Source: an uncultured bacterium
Lineage (GTDB): Bacteria > Krumholzibacteriota > Krumholzibacteriia > LZORAL124-64-63
Length of the DNA: 64,000 nucleotides
Assembly: GCA_937910695.1 (NCBI GenBank)
Contig: CALEMW010000068.1
Span: 33,243 to 97,242 of the forward strand
Reading direction: 5' to 3'
Under the pieces are notes generated by a model. The model did no database searches, was not told the DNA's origin, and worked only from the letters and a program-made list of their open reading frames with translations. Position 1 is the first letter of the stretch. Every line of letters starts with the position of its first letter. Both the position numbers and the translations under genes were made by a program. Positions 7,872-15,690 of this stretch are shown here, in pieces.

Positions 7872-8183
7872 ATGAATGACGCAGATCCCGGCGCGGCCCC
7901 GGATGAAGAAGCCTTGCGCCAAGAAGCGCAGATTAACCAGCTGAGAGTACCAGGGCAACTGCTCGCCCTGGTGGAGCTGCTGTTCCGCAAGGGCATCCTC
8001 TCCGCAGAAGATCTTCGGCGGTGGGAGGGTGCAGGAGACGAGTTCGCGGTGCTGCTCTCCCGCAGCTACGGGGAGAACAACCTTGAACGCGTAGAGGCGC
8101 TCATTGAAGTTGCCAGACGATTGGGAGCAAGTGATGAGGACCTCTCAGAGCTCATGGATGTTCGCGAAACCCTCGCTCCCTGA
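7872..8183 (+). CDS. Hypothetical helical protein, 103 aa
   Basis: Not recognised. Start set at the ATG at 7872, directly after a strong AAAAGGAGG site. Acidic helical protein (LLALVELLFRKGILSAEDLR, then ERVEALIEVARRLGASDEDL). First of a short rightward pair placed between two leftward operons. Confidence 0.65.
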   Translation: MNDADPGAAPDEEALRQEAQINQLRVPGQLLALVELLFRKGILSAEDLRRWEGAGDEFAVLLSRSYGENNLERVEALIEVARRLGASDEDLSELMDVRETLAP

Positions 8184-8520
8184 GATCGTCCGGGAGGTCT
8201 ACTTTCTCCCTGGAGACAGGCTGGATTGGCTTCACCCAAGCCATGGACCGCTCCCCCACCTTGCAGTGGAGGTCCTCTACGAGAACCACACCTTCGTCGT
8301 GGCGGTGTGGGACAGGACGGACGGCAACTGTGAGACCGCTGTGGACGGCCCAGAGGTCTGGGACCGGTGGCACAACGGCATCCTGCTTACCCGGTTGTGG
8401 TTCTGCTGGCAGGGCTACGCCCGGGCGGGCGGGATAAAGGTAAAACTGCCCCAGGACTCCTGGGGCAGGTGGTGCACCCTGGCCATCGCAGCGGTCCAGG
8501 ACTACACCTCAGAAGGGTAG
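8158..8520 (+). CDS. Hypothetical protein, 120 aa
   Basis: Not recognised. The start at 8158 overlaps the previous stop by 26 nt; an in-frame start at 8104 would overlap much more. Tryptophan-rich (WDRWHN, LWFCWQGYARAGG). Second gene of the pair, followed by a terminator. Confidence 0.55.
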   Translation: MFAKPSLPEIVREVYFLPGDRLDWLHPSHGPLPHLAVEVLYENHTFVVAVWDRTDGNCETAVDGPEVWDRWHNGILLTRLWFCWQGYARAGGIKVKLPQDSWGRWCTLAIAAVQDYTSEG

Positions 8521-8521
8521 T

Positions 8522-8550
8522 GGAGGGGGCCTCGCGGCCCCCTCCTTTTT
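8522..8550 (+). terminator. Intrinsic terminator, rightward
   Basis: Stem GGAGGGGGCC / GGCCCCCTCC with a TCGC loop, then TTTTT. Confidence 0.85.
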
Positions 8551-8561
8551 AACCACAACAC

Positions 8562-9488
8562 CTACTTGAAAGGGCGGACGTCCGTCTGATACCCGGCGGC
8601 GCCGACGTGCCCTCCACCCTTCCCATCGTAGGAGAGATATTTAGCCAGCTCGCCCAGATGCAACTTGCTGGACGGGGTGCCGTAGAGGCGCACGTCCCAG
8701 ATCCCACGCTTGTTGAGCCAGAACAGCACCATGAACGCGTGCCGGTCGGGGTTGAACACAGGCTCCAGGGCGGCGCTGTTGCCTCCCGAGTTCTGGGCGA
8801 TGACCCCGTGGCCCTGGAGCACCGCCTCGAAGGCCATGCCCGCGGCCTTGATGCGGTTCTGCTCCTCCACGTAGTACTGCACGTGGCAACCCGCCTCGAG
8901 GATGTTGGCCATGCGCCTGGCGATGTCCTCCGGGTGCGCCACCGTCTTGGGATCTCCGGCCTTGGCCGGGAAGGGGATGACCTCATCCCAGATCTCCTCG
9001 GCCGGCTCGTTGGGGACGCTCTCCATGCCGTACTTGAACGTCATGATCTCCGGCTCGTCAGCGAAGTCCCACACGTCGAAGCGGCCCAGGCGGCGCACGG
9101 CCTCCGGGACCTTCGTGCCGAACAGGTAGGCCCAGGTCAGCTCACACCCGGCGGTGCCATCCACCCGGGCCCCGCGCAAGGCCTTGAGGACCTCGTTGCC
9201 CTGCTCCATCTTGATCTGCGTCGCGTGGTGATCGAGCCACACCAGCTTCTCCGCGCCGACCAGGCCCACCAGGCGCTCCATGTCCTCCTCGGGCAGGCTG
9301 AAGTCCACCATGTGTACGAGCTCCCCGGCCTCAAACCGACCCCAGGGGAAGTCCCACCCGTAGTTCATGGGGATCAGCTCCACGGCGGTGCAGTCCTTGT
9401 TGCCCGCCCTTCTCTCCAGGCGCGCCCACCGAAGAGAGATTGCGGCGGCGCAGTGCCCGTCCAGGTCTGTGTGATAGATGATTTTCAT
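8562..9488 (-). CDS. DHH-family phosphoesterase
   Basis: A 308-residue protein. MKIIYHTDLDGHCAAA carries the first DHH metal motif, HMVDFSLP the second, LVWLDHHAT the DHH motif itself, and the C-terminal DGKGGGHVGAAG is the DHHA1 substrate-binding glycine motif. The family includes RecJ nucleases, NrnA nano-RNases and cyclic-di-AMP phosphodiesterases; its size and two-domain layout are closest to the NrnA/c-di-AMP type. It could recycle oligonucleotides or degrade a cyclic-nucleotide signal, which cannot be settled here. Its own promoter lies about 100 nt upstream, with AAGGAGG before the start. Confidence 0.85.
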   Translation of the reverse strand: MKIIYHTDLDGHCAAAISLRWARLERRAGNKDCTAVELIPMNYGWDFPWGRFEAGELVHMVDFSLPEEDMERLVGLVGAEKLVWLDHHATQIKMEQGNEVLKALRGARVDGTAGCELTWAYLFGTKVPEAVRRLGRFDVWDFADEPEIMTFKYGMESVPNEPAEEIWDEVIPFPAKAGDPKTVAHPEDIARRMANILEAGCHVQYYVEEQNRIKAAGMAFEAVLQGHGVIAQNSGGNSAALEPVFNPDRHAFMVLFWLNKRGIWDVRLYGTPSSKLHLGELAKYLSYDGKGGGHVGAAGYQTDVRPFK

Positions 9489-9587
9489 CCTTGCTTCCTC
9501 CTTGGTTGTGTACAGCTAAAGTGATGTGTCGCTCTGGCGTCTCGCACCAGCCCTCGACATCCGTTGGAGTGATTCCCAACTACTCCC

Positions 9588-9615
9588 CTTATCCCCGCAA
9601 GTGCTTATTTTTTTC
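9588..9615 (-). promoter_or_regulatory. Phage-type promoter of the DHH gene
   Basis: Complement reads an A-rich -35-like block, 15 nt, GATAAG within GGGGATAAG. About 100 nt of leader separates it from the start codon. Confidence 0.6.
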
Positions 9616-10081
9616 AGGCCCACGGAGGCTTCCGAAAGATGTCCCGGGTGTCCATGAGCAGCTCACCGAGACGGTTGCGCCCCAGGTTTGGTTCCTCTGC
9701 GCGACGCAAGTAGCACTTGCCACAAAAACAACGCCCCCAGTAGTTGTCACACCAGTTGTTTCCTTCAACAAGTGCGTCGTCGTTCGTGGAAAGCAGCCTC
9801 TCGAGCAGCTCCGGGTTCTGCCGGAACTTCTCGAACAGGATGTCCGCCATGATCTTGTCCTTCACCTCCTCCCAGTCCCGGCGGAGAACAACCCGCCGGC
9901 CGACTCTCTTGGCCTCTCCAGGAGTATGTGCCAAGCGCACCTCCTCCTGCTGCTCCTTGTTCCTGGTCTTCATCGCCTGGAACACGTGCTCAGCCGAGTC
10001 CCACTCCCGACGGTCATATCGAATCACGCTGGGAGAAAAGTTGCTCAAAAAGTAGAACTGGCCGGCGAAGTTGAGCACCAT
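9614..10081 (-). CDS. NADAR (YbiA-like) domain protein
   Basis: A 155-residue protein started at the ATG at 10081, overlapping the upstream stop. FLSNFSPSVIRYDRREWDS, AEHVFQAMKT, EAKRVGRRVVLRRDW, KIMADILFEKFRQNPEL, LVEGNNWCDNYWG and RNRLGELLM reproduce the NADAR/YbiA family from end to end. Family knowledge: YbiA acts on riboflavin intermediates, and other NADAR proteins remove ADP-ribose from guanine bases, reversing DNA ADP-ribosylating toxins. In a phage a repair or anti-defence role is a reasonable inference. Confidence 0.85.
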   Translation of the reverse strand: MVLNFAGQFYFLSNFSPSVIRYDRREWDSAEHVFQAMKTRNKEQQEEVRLAHTPGEAKRVGRRVVLRRDWEEVKDKIMADILFEKFRQNPELLERLLSTNDDALVEGNNWCDNYWGRCFCGKCYLRRAEEPNLGRNRLGELLMDTRDIFRKPPWA

Positions 10082-10437
10082 CACTCTGTAGCCTTCCAGA
10101 TCCGAACATGCCCCTGGAACTGGCTGGCGCTCTCCATGCCCACCGCCAAGGGTCCATGCTCCTTCAACATCCTGCGCAGACGATCCAAGAACTGCTCCTG
10201 GGTGTCGGCACGCTCGTGAGGTGCACCCCACCCGCTGTGGTCCACCATGACCACGGCCAGCTCCTCCAGCTGGACAGCATCGCACCCCTCTTCACACAGC
10301 ATCGGGACCCGCAGGTTCTCGGGGAGGATGTCCTCCTCCGTCTCGATCACCGCAGGAAGCAGCATGTCGTCGTTCTTCCTCGCCTGCCTCTCACAGGCCT
10401 CGTTGTTGAGCCTCTTGATTGTTTCCAAACTCCACAT
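10081..10437 (-). CDS. Hypothetical protein, 118 aa
   Basis: Not recognised. Acidic alpha/beta protein with LEELAVVMVDHSGWGA and a C-terminal QFLDRLRRMLKEHGPLAVGM. Co-transcribed with and overlapping the NADAR gene. Good GAGGAGG-type ribosome-binding site. Confidence 0.6.
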   Translation of the reverse strand: MWSLETIKRLNNEACERQARKNDDMLLPAVIETEEDILPENLRVPMLCEEGCDAVQLEELAVVMVDHSGWGAPHERADTQEQFLDRLRRMLKEHGPLAVGMESASQFQGHVRIWKATE

Positions 10438-10464
10438 AAGTTCGCCTCCTCTGTAATTACCCTG

Positions 10465-10492
10465 CTTATCCCCAAAAACGATCAGTCCTTCG
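10465..10492 (-). promoter_or_regulatory. Phage-type promoter of the NADAR operon
   Basis: GGGGATAAG about 30 nt before the ATG at 10437 on the complement, with GAAGGA at the -35-like spacing. Confidence 0.6.
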
Positions 10493-10502
10493 GGGGACAG
10501 CT

Positions 10503-10521
10503 AAAAAGGCGCCGAAGCGCC
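10503..10521 (-). terminator. Intrinsic terminator
   Basis: Complement: GGCGC TTCG GCGCC TTTTTAGC. Directly precedes the NADAR operon promoter. Confidence 0.8.
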
Positions 10522-10538
10522 CAATCCCCCCCCCACAC

Positions 10539-11063
10539 CTACTGCGCAGGTATTGCCTGAGCACGAGCAGCCCACTGCACAGAGAAGAACTCCTGCGCGT
10601 CTGCCTCCAGCCGAGAAATGATGTCCGACTTCGACAAGTGCATGTCCTCATTCACGCCGAACGTCCGCGGAAGATCTCTGTCCTCCAGTCCGTCCAGGAC
10701 GCGGGAGAACAGCAACGCCTCAGCATCCACATCGTCCGACAGCTCCAGAGCCTTGAGCTTGGTCCCCATCGAGAACAGCACGAGGGGGTAGAGCTCCAAG
10801 GCGCTCTCCGTCCAGGGCAGCTGCATCTGGCAGCTGGCGACGCGCCGGAGCGCGTCCATATGATCCCCGACCACCTTCTCTCCGTCAGCCAAGAGCAACC
10901 GCTTCAGCCCCATGACGAGGTGGGCGTTGGATCGCCGCATCCCCTTGATGACCTCAGCGAGCACGTCCTGCATGTCAATGCAGATTCGATACCCCACGCC
11001 CGTGACGTTCCTCACCTGCTTGCTGTAGCCCCACCACAAGATGTCTTTCATCAGGGTGACCAC
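10539..11063 (-). CDS. Hypothetical helical protein, 174 aa
   Basis: Not recognised. Starts at GTG 11063, or ATG at 11051 (MKDILWWGYSK). Mostly helical: YRICIDMQDVLAEVIKG, ALELYPLVLFSMGTKLK, SRVLDGLEDRDL. No catalytic motif. Last gene of the unit starting at 11845. Confidence 0.6.
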   Translation of the reverse strand: MVTLMKDILWWGYSKQVRNVTGVGYRICIDMQDVLAEVIKGMRRSNAHLVMGLKRLLLADGEKVVGDHMDALRRVASCQMQLPWTESALELYPLVLFSMGTKLKALELSDDVDAEALLFSRVLDGLEDRDLPRTFGVNEDMHLSKSDIISRLEADAQEFFSVQWAARAQAIPAQ

Positions 11064-11081
11064 CCTGCTCTTGTTGGAGCT

Positions 11082-11327
11082 TCAGCGAAATCCCCCAGAG
11101 AAGTGCTCTCGCACGCCGGGGGCATCCAGAAGCTGCGGGACTGTGAACAACTCCTCACTCTCAGCGTTCCGCGTGAGGAAGAAGACCATCCCGTACGCCG
11201 GGATGAAGAATCTCCTCCCAACGACGCGGAGCACGTCGTCGTGGGGCCGCCCACCGGGGCGGCGGCCCCACCTCTGCGCGGAGAACCATTCCAGGTTCTC
11301 TTCGCGCCGAGCGTTGCGCTCACTCAC
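11082..11327 (-). CDS. Hypothetical protein, 81 aa, GTG start
   Basis: GTG at 11327 overlaps the upstream TGA (GTGA), so the true N-terminus is VSERNARREENLEWF; longer readings are the wrong frame of the neighbouring gene. Contains DDVLRVVGRRFFIPAYGM and a small C-terminal helix. Not recognised. Confidence 0.6.
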   Translation of the reverse strand: MSERNARREENLEWFSAQRWGRRPGGRPHDDVLRVVGRRFFIPAYGMVFFLTRNAESEELFTVPQLLDAPGVREHFSGGFR

Positions 11328-11845
11328 AGCAGCTCCAAGACCGTCTCGATGGACCGGATCTCCTGGTTCAGCTTCTCCACCTGAGGCATGAGCTGCTGGA
11401 ACCGGGCCTTCTTCTTGTCGAGGAGAGCCTGGAGCGACTGCTGCGGGCTGGCAGCGGGCTTGGCCTTCTTGGCCTTCTTCTTGTGGGCGCCCTTCCCCCC
11501 GGCCACCACCACGCGCTTCTCCGCCACCGACCGCCGCCGATCCCGCTCGATCTTGTTCGCGCACTCCCGGCACGTCGCGGACCGGCCAAACCTGTCATGC
11601 CCCTTTGCCCTGTCCACGTTGAACGCGGCGACAGGGAAAGTGCCCCCACACTTGTTGCACGGGAGGGTGGCACCCTCGGCGTCGCTGGCCTGCTCGCGCA
11701 ACTTCTGGGCCGCCTCTTCCGTCGGGAGGGCCCACAGGACATCCTCTCCGAATCTCTCCTGTGGAGTCCCCTTCGGGATAAGCCCGTCGAGAACCCCCAC
11801 CGGAACGTGAACCCCGTTTGGGGCTGCTTCACTCTGCGTCTGCAT
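11324..11845 (-). CDS. Zinc-finger protein with coiled coil, 173 aa
   Basis: CNKC at about 63-66 and CREC at about 91-94, with basic residues between and after (KGHDRFGRSATC, IERDRRR), resemble HNH-type or recombination-endonuclease-like zinc modules but lack a convincing HNH triad. A lysine-rich linker and a C-terminal coiled coil (QQLMPQVEKLNQEIRSIETV) follow. Probably nucleic-acid binding. First gene of a three-gene leftward unit. Confidence 0.6.
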   Translation of the reverse strand: MQTQSEAAPNGVHVPVGVLDGLIPKGTPQERFGEDVLWALPTEEAAQKLREQASDAEGATLPCNKCGGTFPVAAFNVDRAKGHDRFGRSATCRECANKIERDRRRSVAEKRVVVAGGKGAHKKKAKKAKPAASPQQSLQALLDKKKARFQQLMPQVEKLNQEIRSIETVLELL

Positions 11846-11876
11846 AACTTCCTCCAGTGTTGTTGGTACTGACTCT

Positions 11877-11904
11877 CTTATGCCGCTCAGAGGTTGCCGT
11901 TTTC
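11877..11904 (-). promoter_or_regulatory. Phage-type promoter
   Basis: Excellent match on the complement: GAAAACG, 15 nt, CATAAG, about 30 nt before the ATG at 11845. Confidence 0.7.
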
Positions 11905-11940
11905 ACAGGAGTGTCGGAACATAGAGGGCTGGAGGAGCCC

Positions 11941-12648
11941 ATGACAGACCAAGAGATTTTTGAGAAACTGCCCCTTGAGGCAGAGAAAGCCGGCCTCGTC
12001 AAGAAGATCAAGACGGGCAAGAAGTCCAGCTTCTGGTACCACGCCTTGTTCAACTTCCTGCTCAACCTCGTCTACCCCAAAGACCGCAAGGACTCCTACC
12101 TGGAGCGGTACTGGACCACCATCGGCTACTCCATCGCCTGGCCAGACAAGTATGGGGACAGGCCAGAGCAGTGGCAGACCATGGCTCATGAGCTGAAGCA
12201 TGCACAGCAGGCCAAGAAGTGGTCCCGACCGCTGTTCAGCTACCTCTACCTGTGGCCCATGTCCCAAGGCGCCCTGCTCATCCTGCTCGGGTGGGTGCCC
12301 CTGTTCTGGGTGCCTGGGTTCTGGAAGATCCTCTACGTGGCGCTGTGGCTCATCATCTCCGGCGCCCACTTCATCCCCCAGCTCCCTGACCCCTGGCGCA
12401 AGCACTGGGAGCTCCAGGCGTACACCATCAGCATGTACTTTCACATCCAGCAGTACGGTCGTCTGGAGGGTTGGTACAAGACCTCCATCGTGGAGAACTT
12501 CTGCTCAATGGCCTACTTCATGATGGCCACCAGCCGAGAGAAGATGACCAAGGAGGTGGTGAGGATCGCTCGGGAGATCATGCTGGGGGAGCACAAGGTC
12601 AAGGATGAGCCCATCGTCAAGATCGTGGAGAAGCTGAAAAATGGATGA
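11941..12648 (+). CDS. Membrane-associated HExxH protein
   Basis: A 235-residue protein starting at the ATG at 11941 after a GGAGGAG site. HELKH at 83-87 (MAHELKHAQQAKKW) is a zinc-metallopeptidase signature, and a later HWELQAYT offers a possible third glutamate ligand. Two or more hydrophobic stretches lie between (LWPMSQGALLILLGWVPLFW, ILYVALWLIISG), so it is likely an integral membrane protein. Family unassigned; protease activity is inferred from the motif only. It opens the rightward cassette. Confidence 0.6.
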   Translation: MTDQEIFEKLPLEAEKAGLVKKIKTGKKSSFWYHALFNFLLNLVYPKDRKDSYLERYWTTIGYSIAWPDKYGDRPEQWQTMAHELKHAQQAKKWSRPLFSYLYLWPMSQGALLILLGWVPLFWVPGFWKILYVALWLIISGAHFIPQLPDPWRKHWELQAYTISMYFHIQQYGRLEGWYKTSIVENFCSMAYFMMATSREKMTKEVVRIAREIMLGEHKVKDEPIVKIVEKLKNG

Positions 12649-12709
12649 GGTGACTCTGGCGGCCTTCGCCGACGAGATGCAAAAGATCGCCCGGGTGGAG
12701 TACGAATGA
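12641..12709 (+). CDS. 22-residue tag peptide ORF
   Basis: An ORF of 22 codons (MDEVTLAAFADEMQKIARVE, then YE) overlaps the previous stop by 8 nt and the next start by 4 nt. GGAG lies upstream at usable spacing. It contains AFADEMQKIA, the same pattern that begins the next two proteins. It may be a free peptide, a translational coupler, or a relic of a broken gene. Confidence 0.35.
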   Translation: MDEVTLAAFADEMQKIARVEYE

Positions 12710-14562
12710 TGCTCCCCAGCTTCTTCGACGAGCTGGAGAAGATCTCCGCGCGCGGGCACGTCCTGGTCACGGGCCTCCCCGGCGCCGGGAAGACCACCGA
12801 AGCGAGGCGCATCTCCTCCGAGACGGGCCTCCCTCTCCTGAACCTGGACGGCGTCCCTGCCCCCAAGGGCAAACAGTGGGCCGGCACCGCGGAGGCGCGC
12901 GCCTTCATCAACAAGAACATCGACCGCCCACACGTCATCGAGGGCACCCACATCCTGGGATTCAAGGACAGGGACTTGCGAGGCAACCAGGTCTTCTACG
13001 TGGACCAACCCCGCGAGGTCATTGTGGGCAGGCTAGTAAAACGGGGCCTCTATGACAAGAGAGGAACCCACCTCCAGGGAGAGGGCGCGCGCCGGCGCCT
13101 TGAGCAAGAACACGACCGCCTCTCAGGAGCCGGTGAGCAGTTCAAGCAACGCTTCCAGCCTGAGATCCTCTCCCCCATGGAGAAGAAGGCTGCGGCCAGG
13201 GTCAAGACCCGCCTCATGCCCCACCAGAAGCGGGTGGTGGAGCGCATGAAGGGGCAGCCTGGCCTGGTTGTGGCCCACGGCCTGGGCAGCGGCAAGACGC
13301 TCACCTCCATCGCGGCCGCGGTCAAGCTGCGGCCGAATAAGACCACCGTGTTGGTGCCGGCCGCCTTGCGCGCCAACTATGAGAAGGAGGTTGCCAAACA
13401 CGTCACGGGGTGGCCCCCCATGGAGATCGGGAGCCTTCAGCGGGCCGCCTTGAAGGGCATCAAGCCCACCGACATGCTCATCGTGGACGAGGCACACCGC
13501 GCGCGGGATCCCAAGTCCAAGACGCACCAGGAGCTCCGCAAGGCCCTGGCCAACAAGCGGATGCTCCTGACGGCCTCACCGGTCTACAACAAGCCGGAGG
13601 ACGTGGCGCCGCTGGTCAACATCGCCGCGGGAGACCGGGTCCTGCCCACTGGCAAGGCGTTCAACGACAAGTACGTGGCGCAGCCTCCCACTGGTTGGAC
13701 AGCCTTCATGCCCTGGTCTCGCAAGAAGCCAGAGCTGGTCCGCAAGGAGGAGCTGGGTGAGACCCTCAGGACCTGGGTGGACTATCACCAGAGCCAGGGG
13801 GGGAACTTCCCCTCACGGACGGACAAGACCATCACCGTTCCCATGACGGAGAGGCAGACCAAGCTGCACGACTACGCCTGGGGACAGCTGCCCTTCGACG
13901 TCCGCGCGCGCCTGCGCGCTGGCCTTCCGCCCGGGAAGAAGGACCTCCCCTCCCTCAACGCCTTCCAGAGCCAGGTGAGGCAGATTTCCAACACCGAGGG
14001 CCCCTTCGGTGGGCCCCAGGGCTCCCCGAAGGTGCAGCGCGCTGTGAAGGACTTTGAGAAGCGCCGAGAGGACAACCCGCGACACAAGGGGGTCATCTAC
14101 TCCAACTACCTGGACACCTTGGGCGTCTACGGCCGAGAGCTGGAGAAGAAGAAGGTGCCTCACGCCTACTTCACCGGCCAGGTGGGGGCTGACGAGCGCA
14201 AGCGCATCGTCCAGGACTACAACAAGGGGAAGATCAAGGCGCTGCTGGTCTCCTCCGCCGGCGGAGAGGGGTTGGACCTGAAAGGGACACGCCAGGTCCA
14301 GGTGCTCGAGCCCCACTGGAACGATGAGAAGGTCAACCAGGTCATCGGTCGGGCCATCCGCCATGAGTCCCACGCGCACCTCCCCAAGAAGGAGCGCACT
14401 GTGGAGGTGCAGAGATTTGAGTCACACCCACAGTCAGGCTTCCTGCGCCGCATCTTCACTTCCAAGCCGCGGGAGGGCATCGACCAGGTGCTGCGCAACC
14501 TCTCCACGAACAAGGAGCAGCTCAACCAGCAGGTCCGCGACCTGATGCAGGAGAAGCGATGA
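12706..14562 (+). CDS. P-loop kinase fused to SNF2-type SF2 helicase
   Basis: A 618-residue protein. Residues 6-15 carry the FFDELEKISA tag. Residues 20-160 are a P-loop kinase-like domain (VLVTGLPGAGKTT, then an FYVDQPREVIVGRLVKRG lid-like region). From about 165 a Swi2/Snf2-like helicase follows: MPHQKRVVERM, motif I HGLGSGKTLTS, motif II IVDEAHRARD, motif III LLTASP, motif V SSAGGEGLDL, and motif VI VNQVIGRAIRHESH. The family uses ATP to move on DNA and remodel bound proteins. Fusion to a small kinase or zeta-toxin-like P-loop domain is unusual. It is co-translated with the tag peptide and the next gene. Confidence 0.82.
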   Translation: MMLPSFFDELEKISARGHVLVTGLPGAGKTTEARRISSETGLPLLNLDGVPAPKGKQWAGTAEARAFINKNIDRPHVIEGTHILGFKDRDLRGNQVFYVDQPREVIVGRLVKRGLYDKRGTHLQGEGARRRLEQEHDRLSGAGEQFKQRFQPEILSPMEKKAAARVKTRLMPHQKRVVERMKGQPGLVVAHGLGSGKTLTSIAAAVKLRPNKTTVLVPAALRANYEKEVAKHVTGWPPMEIGSLQRAALKGIKPTDMLIVDEAHRARDPKSKTHQELRKALANKRMLLTASPVYNKPEDVAPLVNIAAGDRVLPTGKAFNDKYVAQPPTGWTAFMPWSRKKPELVRKEELGETLRTWVDYHQSQGGNFPSRTDKTITVPMTERQTKLHDYAWGQLPFDVRARLRAGLPPGKKDLPSLNAFQSQVRQISNTEGPFGGPQGSPKVQRAVKDFEKRREDNPRHKGVIYSNYLDTLGVYGRELEKKKVPHAYFTGQVGADERKRIVQDYNKGKIKALLVSSAGGEGLDLKGTRQVQVLEPHWNDEKVNQVIGRAIRHESHAHLPKKERTVEVQRFESHPQSGFLRRIFTSKPREGIDQVLRNLSTNKEQLNQQVRDLMQEKR

Positions 14563-15458
14563 CTAGAGTACTGCGCTCTTTCCTAGATGAGATGGAGAAA
14601 ATCGCGCTACAACGCATAGCCAAGTCGAAGAAAGCCCGCGAGCTGATGTTGGAAGCAATTGAAAGGAGGGGGTGGTCCAGTACAGGAATGACCCCACACG
14701 GCAAGCACCCAATTGATTTGAAGCGCGCTTTCCGATCCACGTCTCGGGAATCTCGCGGATCTGAGCTGCCGATTAAAGAGCGCCTAAAAAATTACCGGAA
14801 GTGGAAAAAGTCTGAGACCGGAGAACTCCCGGAGATTGAACGACCTGGAACCATGGTCGACGGACGCTGGCGCGAAAAAGCGCCACGGGTATCTGACACA
14901 AGGGGGTCCGACGTATACCACACGAGGTCGAGTGAGCTTGTGCCCGTACAGACAGGCGGGACAGCGGAAGGGTTGGCCGCGGCACAGTCTGAGTTTGGGA
15001 GCCGCGCAGGACGTGAGTTCCTCGTGCCGGGACAGACAAAAACGAGTGTGAGAGGCATGTGGCTTCACCCCCAAGGGCAGCTTGACGATAGGGTGAGAGA
15101 TTATGCCGTGAGCCGCGCAGGGGGTGACATCGCCCACCGGGGGGGCACCCCCGCAGTAGGAAAGGCAAAGATCAAGAAGAAGAACTTGGTGCACATCGGG
15201 GGTGGATCTGGGACAGAGTTGATGGCGCCTGAACAGGTGTTCGCGATGAACCGCCCGCGACTCGATGTTACCCCGATTGCCCCCAACAACCGGGCCGAAA
15301 TGCTGAAACAGTATGGCCCCCTCCCAAAACACCCGTTACCTGTGGCAGAAACAAGTGGACCCATGAGTAAATACCACTATGACCGATATGAGCGCGCTCA
15401 GGGATTGGTAAGGGCGGGGAAAGCCACCCCGAGGGAGTTGGGACTCACCGTAAAATAG
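14559..15458 (+). CDS. Tagged hypothetical protein, 299 aa
   Basis: Begins MTRVLRSFLDEMEKIALQRI, the same tag as its upstream neighbour. The remainder is basic and poorly ordered in places, with repeated Arg/Lys and SRE/RE motifs (FRSTSRESRGSEL) and a more folded centre (VRDYAVSRAGGDIAHRGG). Base composition appears less GC-rich than the flanks, suggesting separate acquisition. An ADP-ribosyltransferase-like or other toxin fold was considered but no motif is convincing. Function unknown. Confidence 0.65.
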   Translation: MTRVLRSFLDEMEKIALQRIAKSKKARELMLEAIERRGWSSTGMTPHGKHPIDLKRAFRSTSRESRGSELPIKERLKNYRKWKKSETGELPEIERPGTMVDGRWREKAPRVSDTRGSDVYHTRSSELVPVQTGGTAEGLAAAQSEFGSRAGREFLVPGQTKTSVRGMWLHPQGQLDDRVRDYAVSRAGGDIAHRGGTPAVGKAKIKKKNLVHIGGGSGTELMAPEQVFAMNRPRLDVTPIAPNNRAEMLKQYGPLPKHPLPVAETSGPMSKYHYDRYERAQGLVRAGKATPRELGLTVK

Positions 15459-15469
15459 GTGTCCGAGCT

Positions 15470-15491
15470 AAAACCCGGGGTCTCCCCCGGG
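15470..15491 (-). terminator. Intrinsic terminator, leftward
   Basis: Complement: CCCGGGG GAGA CCCCGGG TTTTAGC, just downstream of the 59-residue gene at 15511. The convergent gene at 15458 ends beside it. Confidence 0.75.
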
Positions 15492-15510
15492 CGGGCCCCC
15501 GAGAGGGCCC

Positions 15511-15690
15511 CTACTTCTTCAACACCACACGACATCCCATCATCGTCAAGATCTCCCGAAGTCGAGAGTCGTCCAGCACAGTGCCGAGAGAGAGCTTCGT
15601 CACGTCGTTTGGCCGTTCAACCTCGAAGGTCTTGAGGTAGTCGATGTCCATCTCCAGCAGCTGCGGATAATCCTCCCAGGTGTCAGGCAT
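15511..15690 (-). CDS. Small hypothetical protein, 59 aa
   Basis: ATG at 15690, stop TAG at 15511. The protein begins MPDTWEDYPQLLEMDIDY and ends LTMMGCRVVLKK. It overlaps the upstream stop by 8 nt and is followed directly by a terminator, which supports it as real despite its size. Not recognised. Confidence 0.6.
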   Translation of the reverse strand: MPDTWEDYPQLLEMDIDYLKTFEVERPNDVTKLSLGTVLDDSRLREILTMMGCRVVLKK

